Assembly (NCBI RefSeq): GCF_002220365.1
Contig: NZ_MTHB01000046.1
Span: forward strand, 158,472-222,471
DNA length: 64,000 nucleotides
Source of the DNA: Caballeronia sordidicola
Lineage (GTDB): Bacteria > Pseudomonadota > Gammaproteobacteria > Burkholderiales > Burkholderiaceae
Direction: 5' to 3'
Shown in pieces: positions 8,447-16,190 of this stretch (position 1 is the stretch's first letter; each line of letters begins with the position of its first letter). The position numbers and the translations under genes are program-made. The notes under the pieces were generated by a model. The model ran no database searches. It saw nothing but the letters and a program-made list of their open reading frames with translations, and was not told the DNA's origin.

Positions 8447-9847
8447 TCACGCGCCGCTGTCTACGCGCACCCTTGTCGCGTGCATTGTGTCCACAACGAT
8501 GGAACTCTCCTTGGGCAGCGCCCATTCCAACCAGCGCGTGCGATGCAGAACCACCAGCGCGAACGCGATGGCCGACAACCCACCGAAAGTAGCGAAGCCC
8601 ATCTGATAGCTGCCGGTGCTTTCCTTAGCCATACCCATGATTACAGGCAGATAGAATCCGCCAATTCCGCCTGCTGCGCCGATGATGCCGGACATCAGCC
8701 CGGTCTTGCCGTTCCAGCGTTGCGGCACCAGTTGGAACGTCGCCCCGTTTCCGAGCCCGAAGCACAGATAGGTTGCTACCAGCAGCGCAATCCCGGCCGG
8801 CAATGGCGGCATCCACGCGGCGAACGTAAAGTCGCACGCAGAGATGCCGGCGAGCAACAGGACGAGCGCGCGCGCGCCGGAGATCCGGTCTGCGATCAGA
8901 CCGCCGATCGGCCGCACCAGCGCACCAGTGAACGCGAGCAGCGACATGAAAAGACCCGCTTCAAGTTTGGGCAGTTGGTACAGCGAAATCAGCAGCGTAG
9001 TCACATAGGACGACATGCCGACGAAGCCGCCGAAAGTGATGCTATAGACCAGCATCACCACCCACGTATCCCCTTCTACCAGCACGCTGCGGTAATGCTT
9101 CGGCAATACCGCGATGGCCAACAGTGCACCCAGTACCGGAAGCAGCAGCACGCCCGTTTTGCCCGCGCCGAACATACCCCAATGAACTGCAAGCACGAGC
9201 GCGACAAGTCCGGCCAGCGTAATGCAGAAGCTAAGAAAAGCCTTTGGGGCACTGCCCGACTTGGGCCCTAGATCCTTCGCCCAAAAGAATAGCGCTGTAG
9301 CTGCCAGCGCTAGCAACGGCAACGCAGCGCCCGTCGCTTTCGCCCAGCCGAAATGCTCTGCGATGCCCGGGAACATGAATCCGTCGAGCACCGCGCCGAT
9401 GTTGCCCGCGGCGGCAAGCCCGAGCACGAGGCCCTGCACCTTGGGCGGATAGTTGCTTCCGGCCATCGGGAGCGCGACGGCGAAGCTTGCACCACCGACG
9501 CCGAGAAACACGCCGAGCACGAGCAGCAACGTATAGGACGGTGCAGACGGCAACAGCAGCAGGATGACTGAGGGCAAGGCCGACAGCGCGATACCCATCA
9601 ACGCAATGCGCCGGCCGTCGTGTGCCTGGTACAGATTGCCGAGCGTCACGCGCAGGATGGCGGCACCCAGCACCGGAACCGCAACCAGGAAGCCCAGTTC
9701 GGCGGGAGACATCGCAATGTCTTTGTGGATGAACGGCGCGAGCGGGCCGAACATCACCCACACCGTGAAACCGGTATCGAAGTAAAGGAAACACGCAAGC
9801 AACGCGCGCCAGTTACCGCTCGATAGCGAATTCAGCAAGTTTTTCAT
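8447..9847 (-). CDS. narK: MFS nitrate/nitrite transporter (NarK/NNP type)
   Basis: A 466-residue inner-membrane carrier with 12 predicted membrane segments. N-terminal GNWRALLACFLYFDTGFTVW is typical of nitrate porters. Two glycine-rich segments match the nitrate/nitrite porter signatures: VLGLAAAGNIGAVLDGF, and later CFGLGNGATFQLVPQRWNGK with SGIIGAAGGIGGFYLPVIMG. It would import nitrate or exchange it for nitrite. The gene lies 23 bases downstream of the PilJ/NarX-like protein and is probably in one operon with it. No nitrate reductase is visible in the window, so the physiological role is inferred from the family. Confidence 0.9.
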   Translation of the reverse strand: MKNLLNSLSSGNWRALLACFLYFDTGFTVWVMFGPLAPFIHKDIAMSPAELGFLVAVPVLGAAILRVTLGNLYQAHDGRRIALMGIALSALPSVILLLLPSAPSYTLLLVLGVFLGVGGASFAVALPMAGSNYPPKVQGLVLGLAAAGNIGAVLDGFMFPGIAEHFGWAKATGAALPLLALAATALFFWAKDLGPKSGSAPKAFLSFCITLAGLVALVLAVHWGMFGAGKTGVLLLPVLGALLAIAVLPKHYRSVLVEGDTWVVMLVYSITFGGFVGMSSYVTTLLISLYQLPKLEAGLFMSLLAFTGALVRPIGGLIADRISGARALVLLLAGISACDFTFAAWMPPLPAGIALLVATYLCFGLGNGATFQLVPQRWNGKTGLMSGIIGAAGGIGGFYLPVIMGMAKESTGSYQMGFATFGGLSAIAFALVVLHRTRWLEWALPKESSIVVDTMHATRVRVDSGA

Positions 9848-9870
9848 GGGTCTCTCTCACGGGGCGAAGG

Positions 9871-10596
9871 CTATTGAAAAGCGCGATCAGCACGGATATG
9901 CCGATCTTGCGGAAGAACGCTGCTTCGAGGCGTCGCCTCGTCGGCGCTACGCGTGTTGACGACGCTGTAGATCAACTGGTCCATCTCCTTGATGATGTCG
10001 GCGAGTACAGTGGTGATCACCGCAAATTCGCGGCCGAATTGCCCCGCACGCGCGGCTGCAATGCGCGCATTGAGGGCTACGATGTTGGCCTGCATGGAGA
10101 TGTTTCCAAGCTGCTCGGCAATCTCACTCTGACGCTTGAGCGACGCACTCTCGACGCTGCGCATCTCCTCTTGATAGGCGAGCGTTATTTCCTGCAGGAG
10201 CTCGAGCAGCGGCGTGGCCTGAACAACGAGTGCATCGGTCTTCTCGCGAGCGCCGGTCGTGCCCGACTCGAAGCACGACACAGCTTGATTCGCTTGCGCG
10301 ATAAATCGTTGGATCTTTTCGTCTGCGTTTCGAGTGCCGAAATAGAGCTGGTGCAGGGCTTCCGAAAATACGCCCGTCAATGGACCATCGCCGCTTACCA
10401 GGTCGCCGTGCGTTTGCGCAAACGTGGTCAGGCAGTCCTTGACCACCATCAGTGCGGCGCCATCGCCGTGTGATGCGAGCAGCACATGCAGAACGATGCG
10501 CTGCGAGAGCATCCGCTGCCTCCCGGCCAGATTGATGAGCTGTCCAATGATCTGCGCCGAGATTTCCTTGCGGCTTGAGTGGGTCCACTGCTTCAT
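9871..10596 (-). CDS. Soluble nitrate-sensor-like protein with PilJ/NarX-type motif and MCP-like tail
   Basis: A 241-residue protein without membrane segments. Near residue 20 it has INLAGRQRMLSQRI, the motif shared by type IV pili chemotaxis transducer N-domains and the P-box region of NarX-type nitrate sensors. The C-terminal part (ISMQANIVALNARIAAARAG, then GREFAVITTVLADIIKEMDQ) resembles the signalling tip of methyl-accepting chemotaxis proteins. It is the first gene of a two-gene unit with the nitrate-type carrier, which supports a nitrate- or nitrite-sensing job. It may signal to a chemotaxis kinase or another partner. The start at 10596 has only a weak ribosome site. Confidence 0.7.
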   Translation of the reverse strand: MKQWTHSSRKEISAQIIGQLINLAGRQRMLSQRIVLHVLLASHGDGAALMVVKDCLTTFAQTHGDLVSGDGPLTGVFSEALHQLYFGTRNADEKIQRFIAQANQAVSCFESGTTGAREKTDALVVQATPLLELLQEITLAYQEEMRSVESASLKRQSEIAEQLGNISMQANIVALNARIAAARAGQFGREFAVITTVLADIIKEMDQLIYSVVNTRSADEATPRSSVLPQDRHIRADRAFQ

Positions 10597-11222
10597 GATT
10601 AAGGCCGATATTCCGAGACCGTTGACCCGATCACAAAGCGTGAACCAGGACGAGTCTCGTGATGGTTGATCGAGCGCGCAAAAAAAAGCGCCCCGAGCAG
10701 CAACGGCGCCCCGATTGCTCGGTCGCACAGTTGACACTCGGGACGCCGTTGTCCCTGCTGGCCGCTCCACACGAGCGGCCGGAGAAAATTTAATACGCTA
10801 AGGCCTCCGTTGGCCCCGGCCCGAAGCAATGCAATAGCCGTGCCAAAACCTGCGTGGCGCAGAAGATCAGCAATCTCCTCGGCACGTTTCAACGGCGCCC
10901 CAATCGGCTATTGGTACGCCCGGCGGGGGCTCGGCAATTCAACGACGTATGCGCGATCGTCGAATTCGATGGAAGCCGGAGAGCCGTCGCGCCGCAGGTA
11001 ATGGTTTGTCACACGCGGCTTTTTGCGGCTTTTCGATCTGAGTTGGTGCGATGCGATGACGCACTGCACTATGACTGTGCGCTACGCCGATCCAGGCTGC
11101 AGCGCCCTGGTCATCCGGCGGATCGTCGAGTAGCGCGAGGGCGCCCTGCCGCACTCCACTATCGCACCGCGCTCCAGGCACGGCCCGTCCGGCCCGGTAG
11201 CATCGGGCCTACTCGGGCAAAC

Positions 11223-11246
11223 AAAAAAGGCACCCGAAGGTGCCTT
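11223..11246 (-). terminator. Rho-independent terminator (leftward)
   Basis: Reading the minus strand: AAGGCACC, tetraloop TTCG, GGTGCCTT, then a run of six T. This is a textbook terminator, but no gene ends at it: it lies in the gene-poor gap. It could end a small RNA or a decayed gene located to its right. Confidence 0.85.
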
Positions 11247-11685
11247 AAAGTGAATCCAGTTATTGTTTTTGGTCTCTCTCGCACCGGACCCAAATGCCGA
11301 CGGCGCCTCAATAAGCGAATTGAAGCCATTACAGTGGTGACTTGGAAATGCTCCGATACGTGAGAGTACTAACGGCACGAATCGGTCAAACTTGAGGGGA
11401 CTAGGGAATCCACTAATCGAAATGAAATAAGCAAGAAGTGAAATGACGTCATCCATCGATGAGTAGAGCGAGAAACATGTCGCGTACGAACACAAGTGAT
11501 CGTCACCGGGAGTCATATGAGCGGTTCCAAGCCCGGGCGGTCGCATCGTAGAACAGTTGGAGAATCGCCGGCTTTATAACATGAATGAAGAGGATATCTA
11601 ATGCTTTTTCCAATTAAAGAAGATACTGCCACGGACCTGTGCAGCAGCCACAGCAGACCTCATTTCAGTTTGCGCCGGGGATATC

Positions 11686-11716
11686 GGCCGATGAGCGGCC
11701 GATGAGCGGCCGATGA
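11686..11716. repeat. 11-base tandem repeat, 2.8 copies
   Basis: GGCCGATGAGC is repeated at 11686-11696 and 11697-11707, with a partial third copy GGCCGATGA at 11708-11716. It lies 160 bases upstream of the HPP-CBS gene. Function unknown. Confidence 0.9.
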
Positions 11717-11875
11717 CCCAACTCGCGGCTGTGCTGCCATGGCCGTCTCGCCCCCCGGTGAAAACGTTAATATATGTCATAATCGCATACTTTTACAATG
11801 CGTTCGGCAGGAGACGCTGCCTGATGGCGAGGACGTTCCAAGGGGCCTCGCCCGCTCACACTATCTTCCAGGCCC

Positions 11876-13015
11876 ATGGTCCGATCTGCTCTCACACGCT
11901 GGCTTCTCAGCTTCTCCCCTTCACCCGTCGCGCTGGGTTGGCCCGAACGATTCAGGTCCTGTCTTGGCGCCCTGCTCGGCATAGCCTTCACCGCAGGGGT
12001 GATGCATGTTTTCCTGGGCGAGAACGCGTTCATCCCCCTTCTGGTCGCGCCGATGGGTGCCTCCGCAGTGCTGCTGTTCGCTGTTCCCGCGAGCCCTCTC
12101 GCACAACCCTGGTCGATCATCGGCGGCAATATGGTTTCCGCAATTATCGGCGTGGCATGTGCAACCTGGATCACAAACCCGATCGATGCCGCGCCGATTG
12201 CAGTGGCACTGTCGATTGGTGCGATGTTCGTGTTCAGGTGCGTGCATCCGCCCTCTGGTGCGGTCGCGCTCACTGCGGTGCTCGGTGGGCCGGCCGTGCA
12301 TGCCCTCGGATTCGGATTCGTCTTTGCGCCAATAGCAGCGCAGTCGTTCGCATTGTTGGCGGTCGCGATCGTGTTTCACGCGTCGACGGGGCATCGCTAT
12401 CCTCATGCGGCTCGCTCGGCCAGGCACCCAGGCGCCGGTTCGCCAGCGGCCAGCCCTGGATTCACACGGGAAGACCTCAAGGAAGTGCTCGGTCGTCGCA
12501 ATGAATTGCTGGACATCGACCCGGCGGATCTCGAATCGCTGCTACTGGAAATACAGCTGCAATCGTACGTGCGCGGCTTCAGTGGACTGAGCTGCGAGGA
12601 AATCATGTCCAGCCCCGTCGTTTCGGTCACATCCGGCACGACGGTCGCAACAGCCGCGTCCATACTCCGGCGTCATAACATCAAGGCGCTTCCTGTCATC
12701 GACGATCGCGCGTTCGTGATCGGCATCATCACTGCGGCCGACATCGCAAGAAATATGGCGACCGGAAGCCTTCAGGTACTGGCGACATTCGTTGAACGAT
12801 GGTTCGCCGTCCCCGGTTCGCCGCTGACAGTGGCGTCCATCATGACGACAGACGTGTCCACCGTCTGCGTCACCACTTCGATTGCGAAGCTCGTGCCAAT
12901 ATTCGCCGCTTATGGCCATCACCATATTCCGGTGCTCGATACGCAAGAGAAACTCGCCGGCATGATCACCCAGGCCGACCTGATACTCGGTCTTTACCGG
13001 CAAACACACGCCTAA
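11876..13015 (+). CDS. HPP-family membrane protein with two C-terminal CBS domains
   Basis: A 379-residue protein. The N-terminal 160 residues form the HPP integral membrane domain with about four to five hydrophobic helices and the signature CVHPPSGAVALTAVL. After a linker, two CBS domains follow (SCEEIMSSPVVSVTSGTTVA; ALPVIDDRAFVIGIITAAD; ASIMTTDVSTVCVTTS; HIPVLDTQEKLAGMITQAD). Plant HPP proteins are linked to nitrite transport in plastids; bacterial function is mostly untested. Its closeness to the nitrate carrier fits an anion or nitrogen-oxide role, but this is inference. The start at 11876 fits the family; no strong ribosome site is visible. Confidence 0.88.
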   Translation: MVRSALTRWLLSFSPSPVALGWPERFRSCLGALLGIAFTAGVMHVFLGENAFIPLLVAPMGASAVLLFAVPASPLAQPWSIIGGNMVSAIIGVACATWITNPIDAAPIAVALSIGAMFVFRCVHPPSGAVALTAVLGGPAVHALGFGFVFAPIAAQSFALLAVAIVFHASTGHRYPHAARSARHPGAGSPAASPGFTREDLKEVLGRRNELLDIDPADLESLLLEIQLQSYVRGFSGLSCEEIMSSPVVSVTSGTTVATAASILRRHNIKALPVIDDRAFVIGIITAADIARNMATGSLQVLATFVERWFAVPGSPLTVASIMTTDVSTVCVTTSIAKLVPIFAAYGHHHIPVLDTQEKLAGMITQADLILGLYRQTHA

Positions 13016-13097
13016 CCTTAACTCGACCGGATATTGGACGCGCGGCACGGTTCCGATCTGTCGTCTCAGTTTCGAGCATGCAGGACTCTCTCATATA

Positions 13098-13112
13098 TAT
13101 CACCATGTGATA
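13098..13112. promoter_or_regulatory. Palindromic candidate MarR operator and -10 region
   Basis: TATCAC-CAT-GTGATA at 13098-13112 is a perfect 15-base palindrome 36 bases before the MarR start. It overlaps a TACAAT sequence (13111-13116) that could serve as a -10 element. MarR proteins usually bind such palindromes over their own promoter, so autoregulation is likely. Inferred from sequence only. Confidence 0.5.
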
Positions 13113-13147
13113 CAATTTAAGCCCAGCATCCGGACTCGACTATCCCC

Positions 13148-13561
13148 ATGAAAGAAACTTCCCGCTCGCTGAGAAAAGAAGACTTTGAACAGCTGTCCGA
13201 GTTTCGTTATCAGATGCGGCGGTTCGAGCGATTCTCCGAGCAGGCTGCTCAGGACGAAGGCATTACTCCGCTGCAATATTTACTGTTGTTGCATATCAAG
13301 GGCTACCCGGACCGGGATTGGGCGACTGTCGGCGAGCTGGCGGAACGGCTTCAGGCACATCACCACGGAATAGTTGCGCTCGTCACGCGATGCGAGGCTC
13401 TGGATCTGGTCAAGCGAAAGCCCAGCGAAATTGATCGCCGCCAGGTCGAGGTTCATCTGCTGAAACCCGGAGAGAAAATCCTCTCACGGCTCGCCGAATT
13501 GCATCGGGCAGAACTGAAGTCGCTCGCGGGCACCTTCCGGATTCCGCAGATCGATCTTTAG
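13148..13561 (+). CDS. MarR-family transcriptional regulator
   Basis: A 137-residue winged-helix regulator. The dimerisation helix (EDFEQLSEFRYQMRRFERFS) is followed by GITPLQYLLLLHIKG, the recognition region VGELAERLQAHHHGIVALVT and the wing SEIDRRQVEVHLLKPGEKIL. The Asp-Arg pair in the wing is the MarR hallmark. It sits 100 bases upstream of the ClC channel gene in the same direction and is preceded by a perfect palindrome, so it probably regulates itself and perhaps the channel. Confidence 0.92.
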   Translation: MKETSRSLRKEDFEQLSEFRYQMRRFERFSEQAAQDEGITPLQYLLLLHIKGYPDRDWATVGELAERLQAHHHGIVALVTRCEALDLVKRKPSEIDRRQVEVHLLKPGEKILSRLAELHRAELKSLAGTFRIPQIDL

Positions 13562-13661
13562 GTCGGTGCGTGCCAACACTGCCCCCTTCGCTGGCATTTC
13601 AGCAAGGTCACGCCGTCCCGGCGTCCGATGCAACGCAGGTCTGAATTGATGAGGAGTTAAT

Positions 13662-15473
13662 GTGCACGAAAACGCTTCAAGAGGGGATTTCGCAGCGAAT
13701 GCTCACCTGTTGCGCATCACGGCCATTGCAGTAGCGATCGGCGCATTGAGCACGCTCACGGCCTATGTCCTGCTCCACCTGATCAACTTTTTCACCAACC
13801 TTTTCTTTTTCCAGTCGCTGTCGTTCGACAGTCACTCGCCCGCGGACAATACGCTCGGTCTGTGGGTGATCGTGATTCCCGTCGTCGGCGGGCTTGTGAT
13901 CGGGCTGATCGCGCGCTATGGCAGCGAAGCCATCCGTGGACACGGCATTCCGGAAGCGATCGAAGCCATCCTGTTCGGCAAGAGCAAGATGTCGCCGAAG
14001 GTCGCTGTGCTCAAGCCTCTTTCCTCCGCGATCGCCATCGGCAGCGGAGGCCCATTCGGTGCGGAAGGGCCAATCATCATGACGGGCGGCGCACTGGGCT
14101 CGCTGCTCGCACAGTATTTCCACTTGACCGCTGGTGAGCGCAAGACGCTGCTCGTCGCCGGTGCCGTAGCCGGGATGACAGCGGTTTTCGGTACGCCGGT
14201 CGCAGCAGTCCTGCTCGCGGTCGAACTGTTGCTGTTTGAACTGCGCCCTCGTAGCCTGCTGCCCGTTGCCGTTGCGTGCGCGGTGGCCGGATTCACGCGC
14301 CCCCTTCTGATCGGCGGCGGCGCCCTCTTCCCGATGCAAACCATCGCACTGGGTCCGCTTGGCCTTATTTCATGCGTGGTCGCCGGTCTCATGGCGGGCG
14401 CAATGTCATGGGGCTTGTCGTCGGCGCTATACAAGGTCGAGGACCTCTTCGGCAAATTGCCCATTCACTGGATGTGGTGGCCGGCGCTTGGCGGCATTGC
14501 CGTGGGCATCGGCGGATATTTCGAGCCACGCGCGCTCGGCGTAGGCTATGACGTCATCGGCGATTTACTGCATAACCATCTTGCTATCAGTGTCGTGGCC
14601 GGCTTGATATTGGTGAAGGCGATCATCTGGGTCATCGCCCTCGGCTCGGGCACATCCGGAGGGGTACTCGCCCCGCTGCTGATGATGGGTGCGGCCATGG
14701 GAACAATCGTCGGGCCGTTCCTGCCTGGCGGGGAGCCCGCAGTATGGCCGCTGGTATTCATGGCGGCCACGCTCGGCGGCATGATGCGCGCACCGATCAT
14801 GGCCACCGTGTTCGCGTTCGAGCTCACCCATGATGCCAATGTACTGTTGCCTCTGCTCATGGCTTCGGCTGTCGCATACGGATTTACGGTGCTCCTGATG
14901 CGGCGCTCCATCCTGACCGAGAAGATCGCGCGCCGCGGTTATCACATCTATCGGGAGTACGGGATCGATCCTCTTGAACGCCACTTCGTCGAAGAGGTGA
15001 TGACGCACAAGGTCGAGGCGATCGGTGCAGATGTACCGGTCGCTGAGGTGCTGGCGAAATACTTTGGTGAGAAGCAAAATCATCGCGCGTTTCCGGTGAC
15101 ACGAGACGGCGCGCTGGTTGGAATGATCGAGCGCGAAGGATTGATCGCGCAAACCGGCAATCCGGCCATCCAGATCATGAGCGATCTGTTCGGCGCAAGC
15201 ACACCGATCATGGCGTTGCCCGGGGAAACTTGCCGGATCGTGTCCAATAGGCTGGCGGTGCATGGGCTTGAACGTTTGCCAGTGGTGTCGGACGCGCAGT
15301 CGTGTCGTCTGGTGGGCTTGATAAGCCGTAGCGACCTGGTGAAACCGTCGCTCGCTTTCTTCGAGGAAGAGGAGCGACGTGAGATGTTCCGGCGCTCTCC
15401 CCTACATCACCTGAAAAAACGGTTTGCGCCGGTGAACAGGCACGAAGACGACGCCACTCGAGAGCGCTCATGA
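13662..15473 (+). CDS. ClC-family chloride channel/antiporter with CBS domains
   Basis: A 603-residue ClC protein. The channel core covers about residues 15-430. The first selectivity loop reads GSGGPFGAEGP (about 127-137), the variant of GSGIP followed by the conserved GxEGP. The later loop is GSGTSGGVLAPLLMMGAAMG. The C-terminus carries a CBS pair (FVEEVMTHKVEAIGADVPVA; NRLAVHGLERLPVVSDAQS), which in ClC proteins binds nucleotides. Start is a GTG at 13662 with GAGGAG upstream. A His or other residue replaces parts of the standard Ser filter, so ion selectivity cannot be read with confidence. Probably exchanges chloride or another anion for protons. Confidence 0.92.
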   Translation: MHENASRGDFAANAHLLRITAIAVAIGALSTLTAYVLLHLINFFTNLFFFQSLSFDSHSPADNTLGLWVIVIPVVGGLVIGLIARYGSEAIRGHGIPEAIEAILFGKSKMSPKVAVLKPLSSAIAIGSGGPFGAEGPIIMTGGALGSLLAQYFHLTAGERKTLLVAGAVAGMTAVFGTPVAAVLLAVELLLFELRPRSLLPVAVACAVAGFTRPLLIGGGALFPMQTIALGPLGLISCVVAGLMAGAMSWGLSSALYKVEDLFGKLPIHWMWWPALGGIAVGIGGYFEPRALGVGYDVIGDLLHNHLAISVVAGLILVKAIIWVIALGSGTSGGVLAPLLMMGAAMGTIVGPFLPGGEPAVWPLVFMAATLGGMMRAPIMATVFAFELTHDANVLLPLLMASAVAYGFTVLLMRRSILTEKIARRGYHIYREYGIDPLERHFVEEVMTHKVEAIGADVPVAEVLAKYFGEKQNHRAFPVTRDGALVGMIEREGLIAQTGNPAIQIMSDLFGASTPIMALPGETCRIVSNRLAVHGLERLPVVSDAQSCRLVGLISRSDLVKPSLAFFEEEERREMFRRSPLHHLKKRFAPVNRHEDDATRERS

Positions 15474-15812
15474 ACCTCTCGGCAGATGATTCCCTCGATC
15501 ATTCAGAAGCACCTCGGGATGATGTGTCACGGCATCGTTCAGCCTGGTAGATCCATATTGCAAGGCATCTGCAAGGCGACGTTGCCGCGCGAGGTCCTTG
15601 GTATCCCCGGCAAAGGCACAGGCTGAAAGCCCGGATTCCATTCCGTTGGCTCGATCAAGCACCTCACTTCCCCGGGTGCCTCAGTCGCTGATCAGATCCG
15701 ACCAGACCCGCGATTACCCCAATGCGCGCGCACGGAAACCCATACGACGGCCGCGCGACTATTCCGGCATTTCGTTTGGACACTCCCGGATCTACTGTCG
15801 CTCTTTTAATCA
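15474..15812. other. Leader region upstream of the citrate-lyase operon
   Basis: No gene is supported here. The 3' part (from about 15700) is homologous to the leader of aceE (about 23030-23150): shared blocks include GCACGGAAA at about 15728 and again at about 23062, and CTATTCCG. These conserved blocks are the likely upstream activator sites for the sigma-54 promoter at 15853. Confidence 0.6.
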
Positions 15813-15828
15813 AATCAATGACTTGATT
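15813..15828 (+). promoter_or_regulatory. IHF-binding site
   Basis: AATCAATGACTTG matches the IHF consensus WATCAANNNNTTR at every defined base and extends into an inverted repeat, AATCAA-TGAC-TTGATT. It lies 40 bases upstream (centre to centre) of a sigma-54 promoter, the usual place for IHF to bend DNA between an activator and the polymerase. The same site at the same distance precedes aceE. Confidence 0.7.
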
Positions 15829-15852
15829 CTCTGATTTCAACGTGATGTCGGC

Positions 15853-15869
15853 TGGCATAGCCATTGCAT
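15853..15869 (+). promoter_or_regulatory. Sigma-54 (-24/-12) promoter of the citrate-lyase operon
   Basis: TGGCATAGCCATTGCAT has GG and GC separated by exactly ten bases, as needed for RpoN. Transcription would begin near 15879. It needs an AAA+ activator; the DctD-type regulator at 45647 is the obvious local candidate. The element is duplicated upstream of aceE (23189-23205). Confidence 0.8.
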
Positions 15870-15927
15870 TGATGAAACGACAATGTTCTGCGCCGGCCAC
15901 GGACGCGAAACAATAAGAGGAGACAAG

Positions 15928-16178
15928 ATGACCGCCATCGACACCCTCGATCCGCTCGGGACTAATGAGTGGTTGGACGCGCTGTGTCCTGTTCAGGCGC
16001 ATAGCTGTATTCAGCGTCCGCCCACTTCGTCAACCATGCAGTGGACCAGGCGCAGCACGAGAGTGCGTACGCGCCACACACTCCAGCGCTCGCTCATACA
16101 ACCGCCATCACGCCTGAGCAACGACAGTCCGAGCAAGATCACACCATCTCGTCCAGAAGACACCGCACAGCCTTTCTG
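15928..16178 (+). pseudogene. Decayed 5' fragment of aceE
   Basis: ATG at 15928 with GAGGAGACAAG upstream begins MTAIDTLDPLGTNEWLDAL, closely like the AceE start MNANDDLDPLETSEWMDAL. After about residue 30 the match moves to another frame: VDQAQHESAYAPHTPAL compares with VEQAQREGTYAPQSLNT of AceE, and AITPEQRQSEQDHTI with TIAPEQEERSPGDRA. So this is the first 75 to 80 codons of an aceE copy with one frameshift. The second frame runs in phase into the citrate-lyase gene at 16191. Together with the upstream promoter it shows that the aceE control region and 5' end were duplicated. Confidence 0.85.
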
Positions 16179-16190
16179 AAGGGGCTCACC

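Larger units (their letters stand above)
10597..11875. other. Gene-poor stretch of about 1.3 kb
   Basis: I can support no protein-coding gene here. Open frames are short, overlap each other on both strands and match nothing I recognise. The part 11330-11640 is clearly more AT-rich than its surroundings. It contains an orphan leftward terminator (11223-11246), a short tandem repeat (11686-11716) and a possible 34-codon frame at 11600-11704 (MLFPIKEDTATDL) with GAGGA upstream. TTGAT at 10663-10667 could be half of an FNR/ANR-type site for the nitrate operon, but the other half is absent. Decayed DNA or a small-RNA locus are both possible. Confidence 0.5.

Noticed and set aside
10663..10680. FNR box upstream of the nitrate-carrier unit
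   Set aside because: Only the TTGAT half is present; the other half is CGCGC. Not enough to call.
11082..11546. 154-codon open frame on the minus strand in the gene-poor gap
   Set aside because: It runs through a perfect terminator, has no ribosome site and resembles no protein family.
15813..15828. FNR/ANR site in the citrate-lyase and aceE leaders
   Set aside because: The FNR consensus is TTGAT-N4-ATCAA. Here the halves are in the opposite order (ATCAA-N4-TTGAT), which fits IHF and not FNR.
16041..16190. A longer start for the citrate-lyase small subunit
   Set aside because: The frame is open upstream, but the extra residues match the AceE N-terminus and not any citrate lyase, and a good ribosome site precedes the ATG at 16191.
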